Positions 1 to 6,937 of a DNA stretch of 32,674 nucleotides are shown here, in pieces; the first letter of the stretch is position 1, and the number at the start of each line of letters is the position of its first letter. The stretch comes from Cyclobacteriaceae bacterium (GTDB lineage Bacteria > Bacteroidota > Bacteroidia > Cytophagales > Cyclobacteriaceae). The DNA lies in assembly GCA_020832375.1 (NCBI GenBank), contig JAFIEW010000034.1, forward strand, positions 1 to 32,674, given 5' to 3'. The position numbers were made by a program, and so were the translations under genes. Under the pieces are notes generated by a model. That model worked only from the letters and a program-made list of their open reading frames with translations. It was not told the origin of the DNA and ran no database searches.

Positions 1-186
1 TGAAAACAAATAGTATTTATTAACCAAAACGGTCAATGCTATTTAGGGAAGTACAATAAATACCACTTACGATTTACGAATCACAATTTACGATAATGCT
101 TGGGACTAAGCTACAAAATGTCGATCTATGACATTTCCGTTGAAGGATTTTTACTATTTATGATTAAAACCCGTGCACTCAAATAA

Positions 187-204
187 ATAAAGTATATACT
201 TTAT
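187..204. repeat. Perfect 18-bp palindrome
   Basis: ATAAAGTATATACTTTAT reads the same on both strands, with no spacer. It lies in non-coding DNA about 670 bp before aroQ. A dimeric regulator site or part of a decayed mobile element are both possible; nothing links it to a gene. Confidence 0.6.
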
Positions 205-715
205 GATTCATATATCAACGATTTAGCCGTTTTTAAGCACGTCCTAAATAGATAATCACACATGGAGAATACCATTATTAAAATGATATCATTCGCCATT
301 TACCGGTCTGTATTCAAATGAAAGCCTGTTACTTTACTTATAAATTTTACAGAGATCCCTCCCTATTCGATAAAAAAGTGAAGCTCATGAACCTACATTA
401 CCAACTATGGATTAAAATTTATTGAAGCTACTCACTTACTACCGTCTTTTGTGTAACATCATTGCCTTAAAGAATTAAAAATATATCATAATCTCCATGG
501 CATAGCTCATCAAAAAAAGGAAAGAAGGACTCAAAAGTGTATTCAAAGACTTATTTTTTGTACCTTGGGCCTTGTTTTATGCTCAATAATCAAACAAATA
601 GTTTGCGGCGAGACTAGTCTACGATTACTGTTTCAATGAGTCATAGAACTTACTTTTAACCCAGATTATGCATTAGGGTTCGTTATGAGAGCTAAAAATA
701 CAAGAAAATCAAGTA

Positions 716-758
716 TTTAACGACTAAGGCATAGCACCACTATGGTGAAGGCGTTAAA
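716..758. repeat. Imperfect inverted repeat with nested hairpins
   Basis: The outer arms TTTAACG (716-722) and CGTTAAA (752-758) are complementary. Inside them two mutually exclusive small stems overlap: CATAG (730-734) with CTATG (740-744), and CACCA (735-739) with TGGTG (743-747). The element is 120 bp before aroQ. It could be a structured RNA leader, a REP-like element or the remains of a transposon end. Confidence 0.4.
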
Positions 759-878
759 TGCAGAGAAGCGTTTGATTTTGAAGTATTTTTAGCTCGGAAT
801 AGAAATGCTAATGGATATTCCGGGTTTAAGAGCGTATCAGAATTAGGCAAGATCATCAGGACTTAAAAAAATTGTTTA

Positions 879-1301
879 ATGAAATTACATTTGATCAATG
901 GGCCCAATCTCAACCTTTTAGGCAAGAGAGAACCTTCAATTTATGGGAGTCAAGATTTTGAAACTTATTTCCAAACACTTAAGACAAAATACCCACAAAC
1001 TTCATTGACCTATTTCCAATCTAATAGCGAAGGGAAGTTAATTGACTATCTACACGAAATTGGTTTCAGCAGCGACGGCATTGTATTCAATGGTGGGGCT
1101 TATACCCACACAAGTATCGCCTTAGGAGATGCTATTAGAGCTATCCATACGCCGGTGATAGAAGTACATTTGTCTAACGTGTACGCACGTGAAGATTTTC
1201 GTAAAGTCAATTATATCGCACCAGCGTGCTTGGGCAGTATTTGTGGGTTGGGTATACATGCTTACGAGCTGGCCGTACTTCATCACCTAAGTCTAAAATA
1301 A
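879..1301 (+). CDS. aroQ: 3-dehydroquinate dehydratase, type II
   Basis: Catalyses the third step of the shikimate pathway, 3-dehydroquinate to 3-dehydroshikimate, as a cytoplasmic dodecamer. At 140 residues it has normal family length. The N-terminal NGPNLNLLG motif (7-15) is intact. The flexible-lid residues Arg17 and catalytic Tyr22 fall in KREPSIYG. The FQSNSEG motif, NGGAYTHTSIALGDAI (substrate loop with the active-site Asn) and EVHLSNVYARE.FR (with the catalytic His) follow in the expected order. The ATG at 879 starts directly at the conserved first strand. The next gene begins 3 nt after the stop, so aroQ probably leads a three-gene transcript with the aminotransferase and the tRNA methyltransferase. 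Confidence 0.97.
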   Translation: MKLHLINGPNLNLLGKREPSIYGSQDFETYFQTLKTKYPQTSLTYFQSNSEGKLIDYLHEIGFSSDGIVFNGGAYTHTSIALGDAIRAIHTPVIEVHLSNVYAREDFRKVNYIAPACLGSICGLGIHAYELAVLHHLSLK

Positions 1302-1304
1302 CTC

Positions 1305-2345
1305 ATGATCAATTTATACCCAGGTCCATCAGAAGTATATCCATTTCTTGCTCAAGAGGCTACTACATTGATTCAAGATGGTCTTGTCACCCGCAATCAC
1401 CGTTCTGCACTCGCAATGCAAATGATTAGCGAACTCAAATCGCTTCTTCATGATAAATTAGACATACCGAAAGCTACACACCACATTGCGTTCATATCAT
1501 CAGCTACTGAGGGTTGGGAAGTAGGACTGCAAGCACTTGGAGAACATCAGTCAGCACATATATATCACGGTGCATTCGGTAAAAAATGGAAAAAGTACGC
1601 TGAAAACATCTCTCAGTCGATCATCGATCTTCCGCTAGAGCAAGACGAACCCTTGCCCCTTCTTGATCTTGGCGAGCCTGATATGATCTGCCTAACGCAC
1701 TGCGAAACTTCTATGGGTTGCCTTTTACCCAGCGCGCATATCGAAAAACTGGCTAAACTGAACCCTAATAGTCTCATTGGCCTAGATGCAACTTCTTCTA
1801 TGGGTGGTATGAGCATACCATGGCACGCCATTGACTATGGTTTTGCATCTGTACAGAAGTGCCTCGGATGTCCTCCAGGATTGGCCGTTTTAGTATATTC
1901 TCAACGAATGCTTGACCGAGCCACTCCAACCACCTATTACAATGACCTCTTGAGTATCCATAAAAACAGCATCAAGAACCAAACCCACTACACCCCCAAC
2001 CTATTAGGTTTAGGCCTGCTTAAATCTGTGATGCAGCATGTAGCATCAATAAATGTCATTGAGCAAAAGTTAAAAGAGCGTGCAGAAAAAATAAGGGCCG
2101 TAATTTTTGAAGTTGGAATGAGGATAATAGATGTAGCACCACACTATCAAAGTGATACGGTAATAGGTGTCAACACACCATTGGATCCGAATGAAATAAT
2201 AGCAAAAGCTGAGAAGGCAGGCATCATTCTCGGAAAGGGCTATGGAAAATGGATAGATTCGAGCTTTCGTATTGCTAACTTTCCAGCACAATCAGATGAA
2301 AATATCGATCGCTTTTTGCGTTTTATGAGGAATCTAACCCTATAA
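1305..2345 (+). CDS. Class V PLP-dependent aminotransferase (SerC/AGXT-like)
   Basis: A fold-type I, class V aminotransferase of 346 residues, cytoplasmic. The N-terminal motif NLYPGPSEVYP is the usual 'PGP' start of the serine-pyruvate, alanine-glyoxylate and phosphoserine aminotransferase group. SSATEGWEVGLQAL (65-78) provides the phosphate-binding turn, LDATSSMGG (160-168) contains the cofactor-contacting Asp161, and ASVQKCLGCPPG carries the Schiff-base Lys185. The C-terminal small domain has the expected 'GKGYGKW...FRIANFP' ending. The amino donor and acceptor cannot be read from sequence; phosphoserine or alanine:glyoxylate transamination are the obvious options. Three nt separate it from aroQ and 6 nt from the next gene, consistent with co-transcription. 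Confidence 0.85.
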   Translation: MINLYPGPSEVYPFLAQEATTLIQDGLVTRNHRSALAMQMISELKSLLHDKLDIPKATHHIAFISSATEGWEVGLQALGEHQSAHIYHGAFGKKWKKYAENISQSIIDLPLEQDEPLPLLDLGEPDMICLTHCETSMGCLLPSAHIEKLAKLNPNSLIGLDATSSMGGMSIPWHAIDYGFASVQKCLGCPPGLAVLVYSQRMLDRATPTTYYNDLLSIHKNSIKNQTHYTPNLLGLGLLKSVMQHVASINVIEQKLKERAEKIRAVIFEVGMRIIDVAPHYQSDTVIGVNTPLDPNEIIAKAEKAGIILGKGYGKWIDSSFRIANFPAQSDENIDRFLRFMRNLTL

Positions 2346-2351
2346 GACCGT

Positions 2352-3068
2352 ATGAGTAGTTTTCAGTTTAAGCAATTCTTAATACGTCAAGATCAGAGTG
2401 CCATGCGAGTAAGTACTGACGCTTGTGTGCTCGGTGCATGGGTAAACAACCCTTTTTATCACGAGCCACTACTAGATATTGGAACAGGTACGGGATTGCT
2501 TGCTCTTATGCTCGCTCAAAAAGGCTTTAAAGATATACATGCGATCGATATTGATAAGGATAGCCTCAAAGACGCAGAAAAGAATGTACAAAGCTCGATT
2601 TTCAAAGATCAGATCAACTTACATCATCAGGATATCAACGAACTGTGTCATCATCCCTCGCAAAACAAAAAATATAAAACGATCATCAGCAACCCTCCGT
2701 TTTTTGAAAATCAGTATCGCATGAAAGCTGAAAACCATCAGAGAGCTAGGCACAGTTCAAACTTAAAGCGGAGTGAACTCGCAAAAGCGATTGCTCTACT
2801 CCTGAAAAATGACGGAATGTGCTTTTTATTGCTTCCTAAAAGGGAAATGGAGATTATGCTCGTGGAAATGCAACAACAAGGATTATTTCCAAAAAGAAAA
2901 CTTAGCATACGCGATCGCGAGGATAAAGCCATCAAAAGAGAAATCGTGCAGTTTGGATTTGAAAAAAATGGAAATGTAAAAGAAGAACTTCTCACCTTAA
3001 AAGGAGCAGAAGGTCAGTACTCCCCTGAATTTATTATGCTTTTAAAACCTTATTACCTCTATCTTTGA
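2352..3068 (+). CDS. trmN6: tRNA1(Val) (adenine-37-N6)-methyltransferase (TrmN6/YfiC type)
   Basis: SAM-dependent methyltransferase of 238 residues, expected to make m6A37 in tRNA-Val. The N-terminus FQFKQFLIRQDQSAMRVSTDACVLGAW is typical of the YfiC family, where F.VKQF...D.CAMKVGTD.VLLGAW is the usual pattern. The SAM-binding DIGTGTGLLALMLAQ motif and the N6-adenine signature NPPFF (ISNPPFFEN) are intact. The HSSNLKRSELAKA helix and the RERE-like C-terminal part follow. It is the last gene of the aroQ run. Its TGA stop touches the TGA stop of the opposing membrane-protein gene, giving the palindrome TGATCA at 3066-3071. Confidence 0.9.
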   Translation: MSSFQFKQFLIRQDQSAMRVSTDACVLGAWVNNPFYHEPLLDIGTGTGLLALMLAQKGFKDIHAIDIDKDSLKDAEKNVQSSIFKDQINLHHQDINELCHHPSQNKKYKTIISNPPFFENQYRMKAENHQRARHSSNLKRSELAKAIALLLKNDGMCFLLLPKREMEIMLVEMQQQGLFPKRKLSIRDREDKAIKREIVQFGFEKNGNVKEELLTLKGAEGQYSPEFIMLLKPYYLYL

Positions 3069-3551
3069 TCAGTATTTTATCCCTATTTTTTTGAGAATAA
3101 AGTGCATCAACCAAGCCGGCCCCACAAGAAGGAATTGTATATCCTTCAAAAAAGAAGGTTTTTTTCCCTCTACTCTGTGTCCATAAAATTGACCTATCCA
3201 CGCAAGGATAAAAACAACAATGGACAATAGCCAGAGCGGCGATGAAAATGCTTGATCAACCCAATAGATAAGTAGAATACATGCGGTTGAAAATAATAAC
3301 ATCCCTACAAACATAGGAATGGAAAGTATGGCGTAATAAACTAAAACAAGACTTAATATTACTGTTGCCCAATTGAGAAAATCGGAGACCGGTTGAGAAG
3401 CTAATCCACTCAATATGCCAGAAGGTATACTCCAAACAAGCCCTACAATAGACAAGAAAATTAAAGGCACACAAATCCAATGGATGGCCTTATTGAGTTG
3501 GTTTTGATGACTCTCACCATACTCTTGAAGTAATAAATCAATCTTTTTCAT
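3069..3551 (-). CDS. Mpo1-like (DUF962) membrane protein
   Basis: Small integral membrane protein. The yeast family member Mpo1 is an Fe(II) dioxygenase that removes a carbon from 2-hydroxy fatty acids; the bacterial role is not established. The sequence shows the conserved N-terminal YGESHQN..NK.IHWICVPL, with candidate metal-binding histidines, followed by about four hydrophobic segments. The C-terminal signature IGQFYGHRVEGKKPSFLKDIQFLLVGPAWL is also present. I choose the ATG at 3551 (MKKIDLLLQEYGESHQN) because family members begin about ten residues before the YGESHQN motif. An upstream ATG at 3575 would add eight residues with no family match. No partner gene is evident. Confidence 0.85.
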   Translation of the reverse strand: MKKIDLLLQEYGESHQNQLNKAIHWICVPLIFLSIVGLVWSIPSGILSGLASQPVSDFLNWATVILSLVLVYYAILSIPMFVGMLLFSTACILLIYWVDQAFSSPLWLLSIVVFILAWIGQFYGHRVEGKKPSFLKDIQFLLVGPAWLMHFILKKIGIKY

Positions 3552-3770
3552 GCTGTTTGTTAGTTTATTACACATCGTGAGAACTACAGATAAACTAGCT
3601 TTACATTTACAATATAAAATGCTTTAGACTAAACGCAAAATATAATTGAGAGATGTTTTTTAAAAAGAACACTTGCTGAAAATAATTATAACTTAAAGTT
3701 AAATTACCTTACTCCTAATTAAAGCTACTTGAATTATTAAAATAAAAAAGACGCAATTCCCCCTTGGTTG

Positions 3771-4334
3771 CTATAGCTTTTTGAGCTCATCAAATAAATC
3801 TCTCAACGCGGACTGATCAGTTTGTAATTGCCTTAGCCCCTTACCTACCAATACTCTTCCGTTTTTCGTTCTCAGTAAAGTGTCTAACTCCTGCCACTGA
3901 AGTGGATCAGCATTGGCCAAAACTAATACAAACTTTAAATTTTGCATAGCGTCGTCAAGCACTTTAAAATCAGTAAAACCAGGTAAATCCTTCAAATTAA
4001 AAAATAAAGGCTCCGAAGGCTTTATATCCTTTGATTGTAGTATTTGAACTAGTGTTTTTTTCTCTTCAGCGCTTAATTGGGCCTCAGGACTAGAGTCAAT
4101 AACTACTAGCCATTCTGAAGATAAATTGTTACCTAAAAAAGGAATCTTGGGTGTATATTCATCTTCAGGATGGCTGGCATTATGATTGGTATTTTGAGAA
4201 AGTGACGGGTCTGACTCAACGGATTCTTGGGGTTCGGGCCTGGCTATTTTAGGAAGGTAATTTCCTTCATCAGCCTGTCTTAAAAAAAGCACTTCCTCAA
4301 AAACAATCTTCAGATATCCATTTTCATTCATCAT
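3771..4334 (-). CDS. Uncharacterised protein, possibly DNA polymerase III psi (HolD)-like
   Basis: 187 residues with no signal peptide or membrane segment. I do not recognise it with certainty. There is a short N-terminal segment (NGYLKIVFEEVLFLR), then a linker rich in Pro, Glu, Ser and Asn (about 25-65). A globular part (66-187) begins KIPFLGNN and contains a beta strand WLVVIDSSP, a helix SAEEKKTLVQILQ, a second strand pair around FVLVLANADP and a terminal helix LRDLFDELKKL. The order of strand, 'L(S/T)..E..LL..IL', strand and acidic C-terminal helix resembles the HolD/UDG-like fold of the clamp-loader psi subunit. That is a pattern-level inference. Two ATG codons (4334, 4331) are equivalent starts. 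Gene neighbours give no functional hint. Confidence 0.7.
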   Translation of the reverse strand: MMNENGYLKIVFEEVLFLRQADEGNYLPKIARPEPQESVESDPSLSQNTNHNASHPEDEYTPKIPFLGNNLSSEWLVVIDSSPEAQLSAEEKKTLVQILQSKDIKPSEPLFFNLKDLPGFTDFKVLDDAMQNLKFVLVLANADPLQWQELDTLLRTKNGRVLVGKGLRQLQTDQSALRDLFDELKKL

Positions 4335-4590
4335 ACATCATTTAAATTCTCATTAAAGCATTGAAAGCCTTTATACCTAAAATTAAAACAGCCACTAGTG
4401 TTATATATTGAGCCCTTACTAGGTGGTAAGCAAACGCTTAGTAAGAAAATTAATATCAATACATTTAATTTATGATACCAGTTTACTTTATCGGTTGATA
4501 TGAAGACTAAATTGGCTACAAACAAGCTGTGCCTCTGGCTAAAAGAATAACCATTGAGCAATCAACGATTTACATATTGAGAATCAAGGT

Positions 4591-4636
4591 AGTAATAAAA
4601 AGAAAGCTATTCAAGATACAGCTTTCTATTATTACT
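4591..4636 (-). terminator. Hairpin terminator after thioesterase gene
   Basis: AGAAAGCT (4601-4608) pairs with AGCTTTCT (4620-4627). The outer arms AGTAATAA (4591-4598) and TTATTACT (4629-4636) extend the stem. On the minus strand the inner stem runs into TTTTTATTA; on the plus strand the outer stem is followed by TTTTT, so it may work in both directions. It overlaps the thioesterase stop codon at 4632-4634. Confidence 0.7.
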
Positions 4637-5180
4637 TTTTATTTAGCTTCATAGACTCCTCAATTCCAAAAATGGACTTTAGCTCATTGGCATCTTGTGG
4701 TTTCATTCTTTTGGCAAGCACAAGCCTTAGTTGTCGCCTTCTCAATGCACCATCGTAAAGTTCTTGTTCTTCCTCAGTTTCTGGAACGGCAACAGGCACA
4801 TCAATGGGGCGTCCAGACTGATCAACAGCAACAAATGTAAAAAAGGCTTCATTACTCTTAAATTTCTTGCCAGAAGGTATGTCTTCCCCCCACACTTTGA
4901 TATGGACCTCCATAGAAGAATTAAAAGCACGTGTCACCTGAGCTTGAAGCGTGACAATATTTCCCAATTGAATTGACTTTGAAAAAGAAACATTATCTAC
5001 GGAAGCAGTAACTACAATTCTATTAGAATGCTTCTGAGCAGCGATCGCACTAACTATATCCATCCAATGCATCAGCTTGCCACCCATCAAATTATTAAGC
5101 GTATTGGTGTCATTGGGTAAAACCATTTCTGTCATCGTTACAAAAGACTCCTTTACACTCTTTGATTTCTTACTTTCCAT
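4632..5180 (-). CDS. Acyl-CoA thioesterase, hotdog fold (YciA/ACOT type)
   Basis: Hydrolyses acyl-CoA to free fatty acid and CoA in the cytoplasm. At 182 residues it is a single hotdog domain with a C-terminal extension. The family pattern is clear: MVLPNDTNTLNNLMGGKLMHWMDIVSAIAAQKHS (the hotdog helix with the usual N..G..MG..L.W.D segment), VVTASVDNVSFSKSIQLGNIVTLQAQVTR (paired strands) and VWGEDIPSGKKFKSNEAFFTFVAVD (closing strands). Chain-length preference cannot be predicted. The C-terminal region rich in Arg and Lys (RRRQLRLVLAKRMKP) is typical of this subgroup. The ATG at 5180 lies close to the first conserved strand. It appears monocistronic, with a hairpin terminator right at its stop. 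Confidence 0.88.
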   Translation of the reverse strand: MESKKSKSVKESFVTMTEMVLPNDTNTLNNLMGGKLMHWMDIVSAIAAQKHSNRIVVTASVDNVSFSKSIQLGNIVTLQAQVTRAFNSSMEVHIKVWGEDIPSGKKFKSNEAFFTFVAVDQSGRPIDVPVAVPETEEEQELYDGALRRRQLRLVLAKRMKPQDANELKSIFGIEESMKLNKK

Positions 5181-5322
5181 TCGGGTATATTTATGTGGTA
5201 ATAATATTTGTTGTAGGCAACCTTAAGCCAGCAACTCAAATAATCTATAAAATCGATCCATTTATTGGGTTGCGACACAGTTAATTATAAACGCAAAAAA
5301 CAGATAAAAGATTTGGTTAAAA

Positions 5323-5982
5323 TCATTTTACCCAACCTTCTTTTCCTAGCAAAGGTACAAAACTAAAGTTATCAAAACTTTCTTTCGAAACTTTTAATTC
5401 TTCTTGCTTAGTAAGTCGAATCATTTTTTGGGATTTCTTATCACCGACGGGGATTATCAATTTTCCTAATACTTTTAATTGATCAATTAGAGATAGGGGA
5501 ATTTGTGGAGCACCTGCGGTAACGATAATTTTATCAAACGGTGCAAAATGAGGTAGCCCCTTACTGCCATCACCAAGGAAAAAATGGGGTTGATACCCCA
5601 TACTTGGTAAAAAGGATTTTGTCCGATGAAAAAGCACTTCATTATACTCTATCGTATACAGTTTAGCCCCCATTTCTAGTAATACGCAAGCTTGATAGCC
5701 TGAGCCTGTACCCACCTCAAGTACTTTATCACCAGGACGTATTTGAAGTAATTGGCTCTGAAAAGCTACAGTATAGGGCTGCGAAATGGTTTGTCCTTCG
5801 CCTATAGGAAAAGCCTTATCCTGATAGGCATGCTCTTCAAATGAAGACTCGAAAAAAAAATGACGAGGTACTTTATTAATTGCTGATAGCACCGCTTCAT
5901 CGGTTATCCCCTTCTCAGACAGTAATCGAACGAGAGCCCTTCTTTGACCTTTATGCCGGTAACTATCAATCATTTGATTCAT
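5323..5982 (-). CDS. pcm: Protein-L-isoaspartate O-methyltransferase
   Basis: Repairs damaged proteins by methylating L-isoaspartyl residues with SAM. The N-terminus (SYRHKGQRRALVRLLSEKGI) has the usual family form. The substrate loop IGEGQTISQPYTVAFQSQLL is intact, followed by the SAM motif VLEVGTGSGYQACVL. The sequence IIVTAGAPQIPLSLIDQLKVLGKLIIPVG gives motifs II and III. Length (~219 residues) is normal. Codon 5985 is TTG, so I take the ATG at 5982; the ATG at 5973 (MIDSYRHKG) is equally plausible from family alignment. A TAnnTTTG box lies about 43 bp upstream at 6025-6032. Confidence 0.95.
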   Translation of the reverse strand: MNQMIDSYRHKGQRRALVRLLSEKGITDEAVLSAINKVPRHFFFESSFEEHAYQDKAFPIGEGQTISQPYTVAFQSQLLQIRPGDKVLEVGTGSGYQACVLLEMGAKLYTIEYNEVLFHRTKSFLPSMGYQPHFFLGDGSKGLPHFAPFDKIIVTAGAPQIPLSLIDQLKVLGKLIIPVGDKKSQKMIRLTKQEELKVSKESFDNFSFVPLLGKEGWVK

Positions 5983-6024
5983 CAATTAGTTAGTTTTATA
6001 GGAAAACAACAAGTATATGAATGC

Positions 6025-6032
6025 CAAAACTA
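6025..6032 (-). promoter_or_regulatory. Candidate Bacteroidota -7 box for pcm
   Basis: On the minus strand this reads TAGTTTTG, matching TAnnTTTG. A TTG (6049-6051) lies 16 nt further upstream, close to the usual -33 spacing. It would give a leader of roughly 35-40 nt before the pcm ATG. Confidence 0.45.
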
Positions 6033-6194
6033 TACATCTAAATTATAACAACCTAAATAAACCAACCATACCTCATGAGTTTTGTGTTACTGAAATAGAT
6101 GTTTGATCACCACGGCAGAGTAATAAGACATGCGTAAGTCAATGAAAAGTAACAATTCGACGGAGCGAAACACACTTTCTTAACTCAACACTAT

Positions 6195-6213
6195 AAAGTA
6201 ATTGAATTACTTT
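6195..6213. repeat. 19-bp palindrome
   Basis: AAAGTAATT and AATTACTTT flank a single central G. It lies between pcm and the 121-residue gene, 20 bp before the putative terminator hairpin. It may be an operator-like site or chance in AT-rich DNA. Confidence 0.4.
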
Positions 6214-6234
6214 ACATCTTATCAAGTATGGAAA

Positions 6235-6258
6235 TACTAATGGATTTATCCATTAGTA
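6235..6258 (-). terminator. Hairpin downstream of the 121-residue gene
   Basis: TACTAATGGAT (6235-6245) and ATCCATTAGTA (6248-6258) form an 11-bp stem with a 2-nt spacer, about 35 bp past the stop codon of the minus-strand gene. The following T-tract is weak, so it may instead be an mRNA-end stabilising hairpin. Confidence 0.5.
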
Positions 6259-6292
6259 ATACTTCAAAAAATGAACCTATTATCGATGAAAA

Positions 6293-6658
6293 TTAAAGAT
6301 ACTTATTGAAATTATCTTCATTTTGCCAGAATTCCTTGCAGGCATCTCTATGTTGCTGCATAAATGCTTTATCTGACTTGAGCTCCCTCCAATCGCCCAT
6401 TCCTAATTCATCACAAAGCTTAAAAAAATTATCTCCTTGACCTTTCGCTTTATTTTTCACCATTGCACTTAAAAGAGGTCTACCTTGCTTATGCTCTTCA
6501 GCCGATATTTCATTTAAAATAATACCTAATTCCTCCTTTTCGTATGAAATTTCTAAATCTAAACCTAAATCTAGTTCATCTATCATTTTTTGATAAGCAA
6601 TTGGCTGCCCTCCTGTATTGGCAATATGGATAAGTCGGTTACGTATTCGTGCATTCAT
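6293..6658 (-). CDS. Small uncharacterised cytoplasmic protein
   Basis: 121 residues with no signal peptide, membrane segment or catalytic motif I can name. The layout is an N-terminal helix-rich part with IAYQKMIDELDLGLDL, resembling a short winged-helix or 'choose-a-template' segment. Then comes a conserved-looking core, LGIILNEISAEEHKQGRPLLSAMVKNK...GDNFFKLCDELGMG, and a charged C-terminus rich in Asp, Asn and Glu. From memory, the GRPLLSA.V...G..FF pattern recurs in unnamed small bacterial proteins, some near mobile or defence genes; I cannot verify this here. Composition fits a real gene. It is monocistronic, with a hairpin after the stop. Confidence 0.75.
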   Translation of the reverse strand: MNARIRNRLIHIANTGGQPIAYQKMIDELDLGLDLEISYEKEELGIILNEISAEEHKQGRPLLSAMVKNKAKGQGDNFFKLCDELGMGDWRELKSDKAFMQQHRDACKEFWQNEDNFNKYL

Positions 6659-6871
6659 CTTTTATAATAAAGGGATAATATGAGTTTGTAGTTTATAGAG
6701 CTAAAATTATAAAGCCTAACCTTCAAATACAAACAATAAATAGCGTTCATCACTGTTTTTTATTAACTCCGTCCAAAATATTGATATTTAAATGAAAGAA
6801 ATTAGAGATTATATTTCAATAATGGAAAGGTCAGCTATTTTTAGTCAGAATATTTAAAAGTTTTACATCTT

Positions 6872-6907
6872 AAAAAAAAAGAGAACCACATGGCTCTCTT
6901 TTTTTTT
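6872..6907 (-). terminator. Bidirectional rho-independent terminator after the glucoside unit
   Basis: A run of A, then GAGAACC, a 4-nt loop, GGCTCTC and a long run of T form a GAGA/TCTC stem extended by A/T pairs. On the minus strand it ends the kinase transcript about 30 bp past its stop. The U-tract is long on both strands, so it may also block transcription from the other side. Confidence 0.85.
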
Positions 6908-6937
6908 AGTTTTTAACAACAACAAACAACAAAATCT

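Larger units (their letters stand above)
1..878. other. Long intergenic stretch with small palindromes, no gene seen
   Basis: No open frame here looks like a protein and every frame is broken by stops. I see three small symmetric elements. A 7-bp stem with a 7-nt loop lies at 116-136, a perfect 18-bp palindrome (ATAAAGTATATACTTTAT) at 187-204, and an imperfect inverted repeat at 716-758. Around 66-95 there is a degenerate tandem of 'cgatttacgaatcacaatttacgat' character, a kind of simple repeat that, from memory, is frequent between genes in Bacteroidota. The stretch could be decayed mobile DNA or a regulatory or structural region; the sequence does not decide. Confidence 0.6.
5983..6292. other. 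Intergenic region with promoter box and two palindromes
   Basis: No coding frame is credible. It holds the putative pcm promoter (6025-6032), a 19-bp palindrome AAAGTAATTGAATTACTTT (6195-6213) and an 11-bp stem hairpin (6235-6258) downstream of the next minus-strand gene. Confidence 0.6.

Noticed and set aside
1226-1429. 67-codon frame bridging aroQ and the aminotransferase gene
   Set aside because: Out-of-frame overlap of two well-supported genes, with no motif.
879-3068. Gene cluster for a specialised metabolite around the aminotransferase
   Set aside because: The neighbours aroQ and a tRNA methyltransferase are housekeeping genes, and the spacing reflects compact operons rather than a pathway.
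4331-4561. 76-codon frame on the minus strand ending just inside the HolD-like gene
   Set aside because: Composition is erratic (many Cys, Phe, Ser and Asn), the hydrophobic stretch is not placed like a signal peptide and no family pattern is visible. It looks like chance in AT-rich intergenic DNA.
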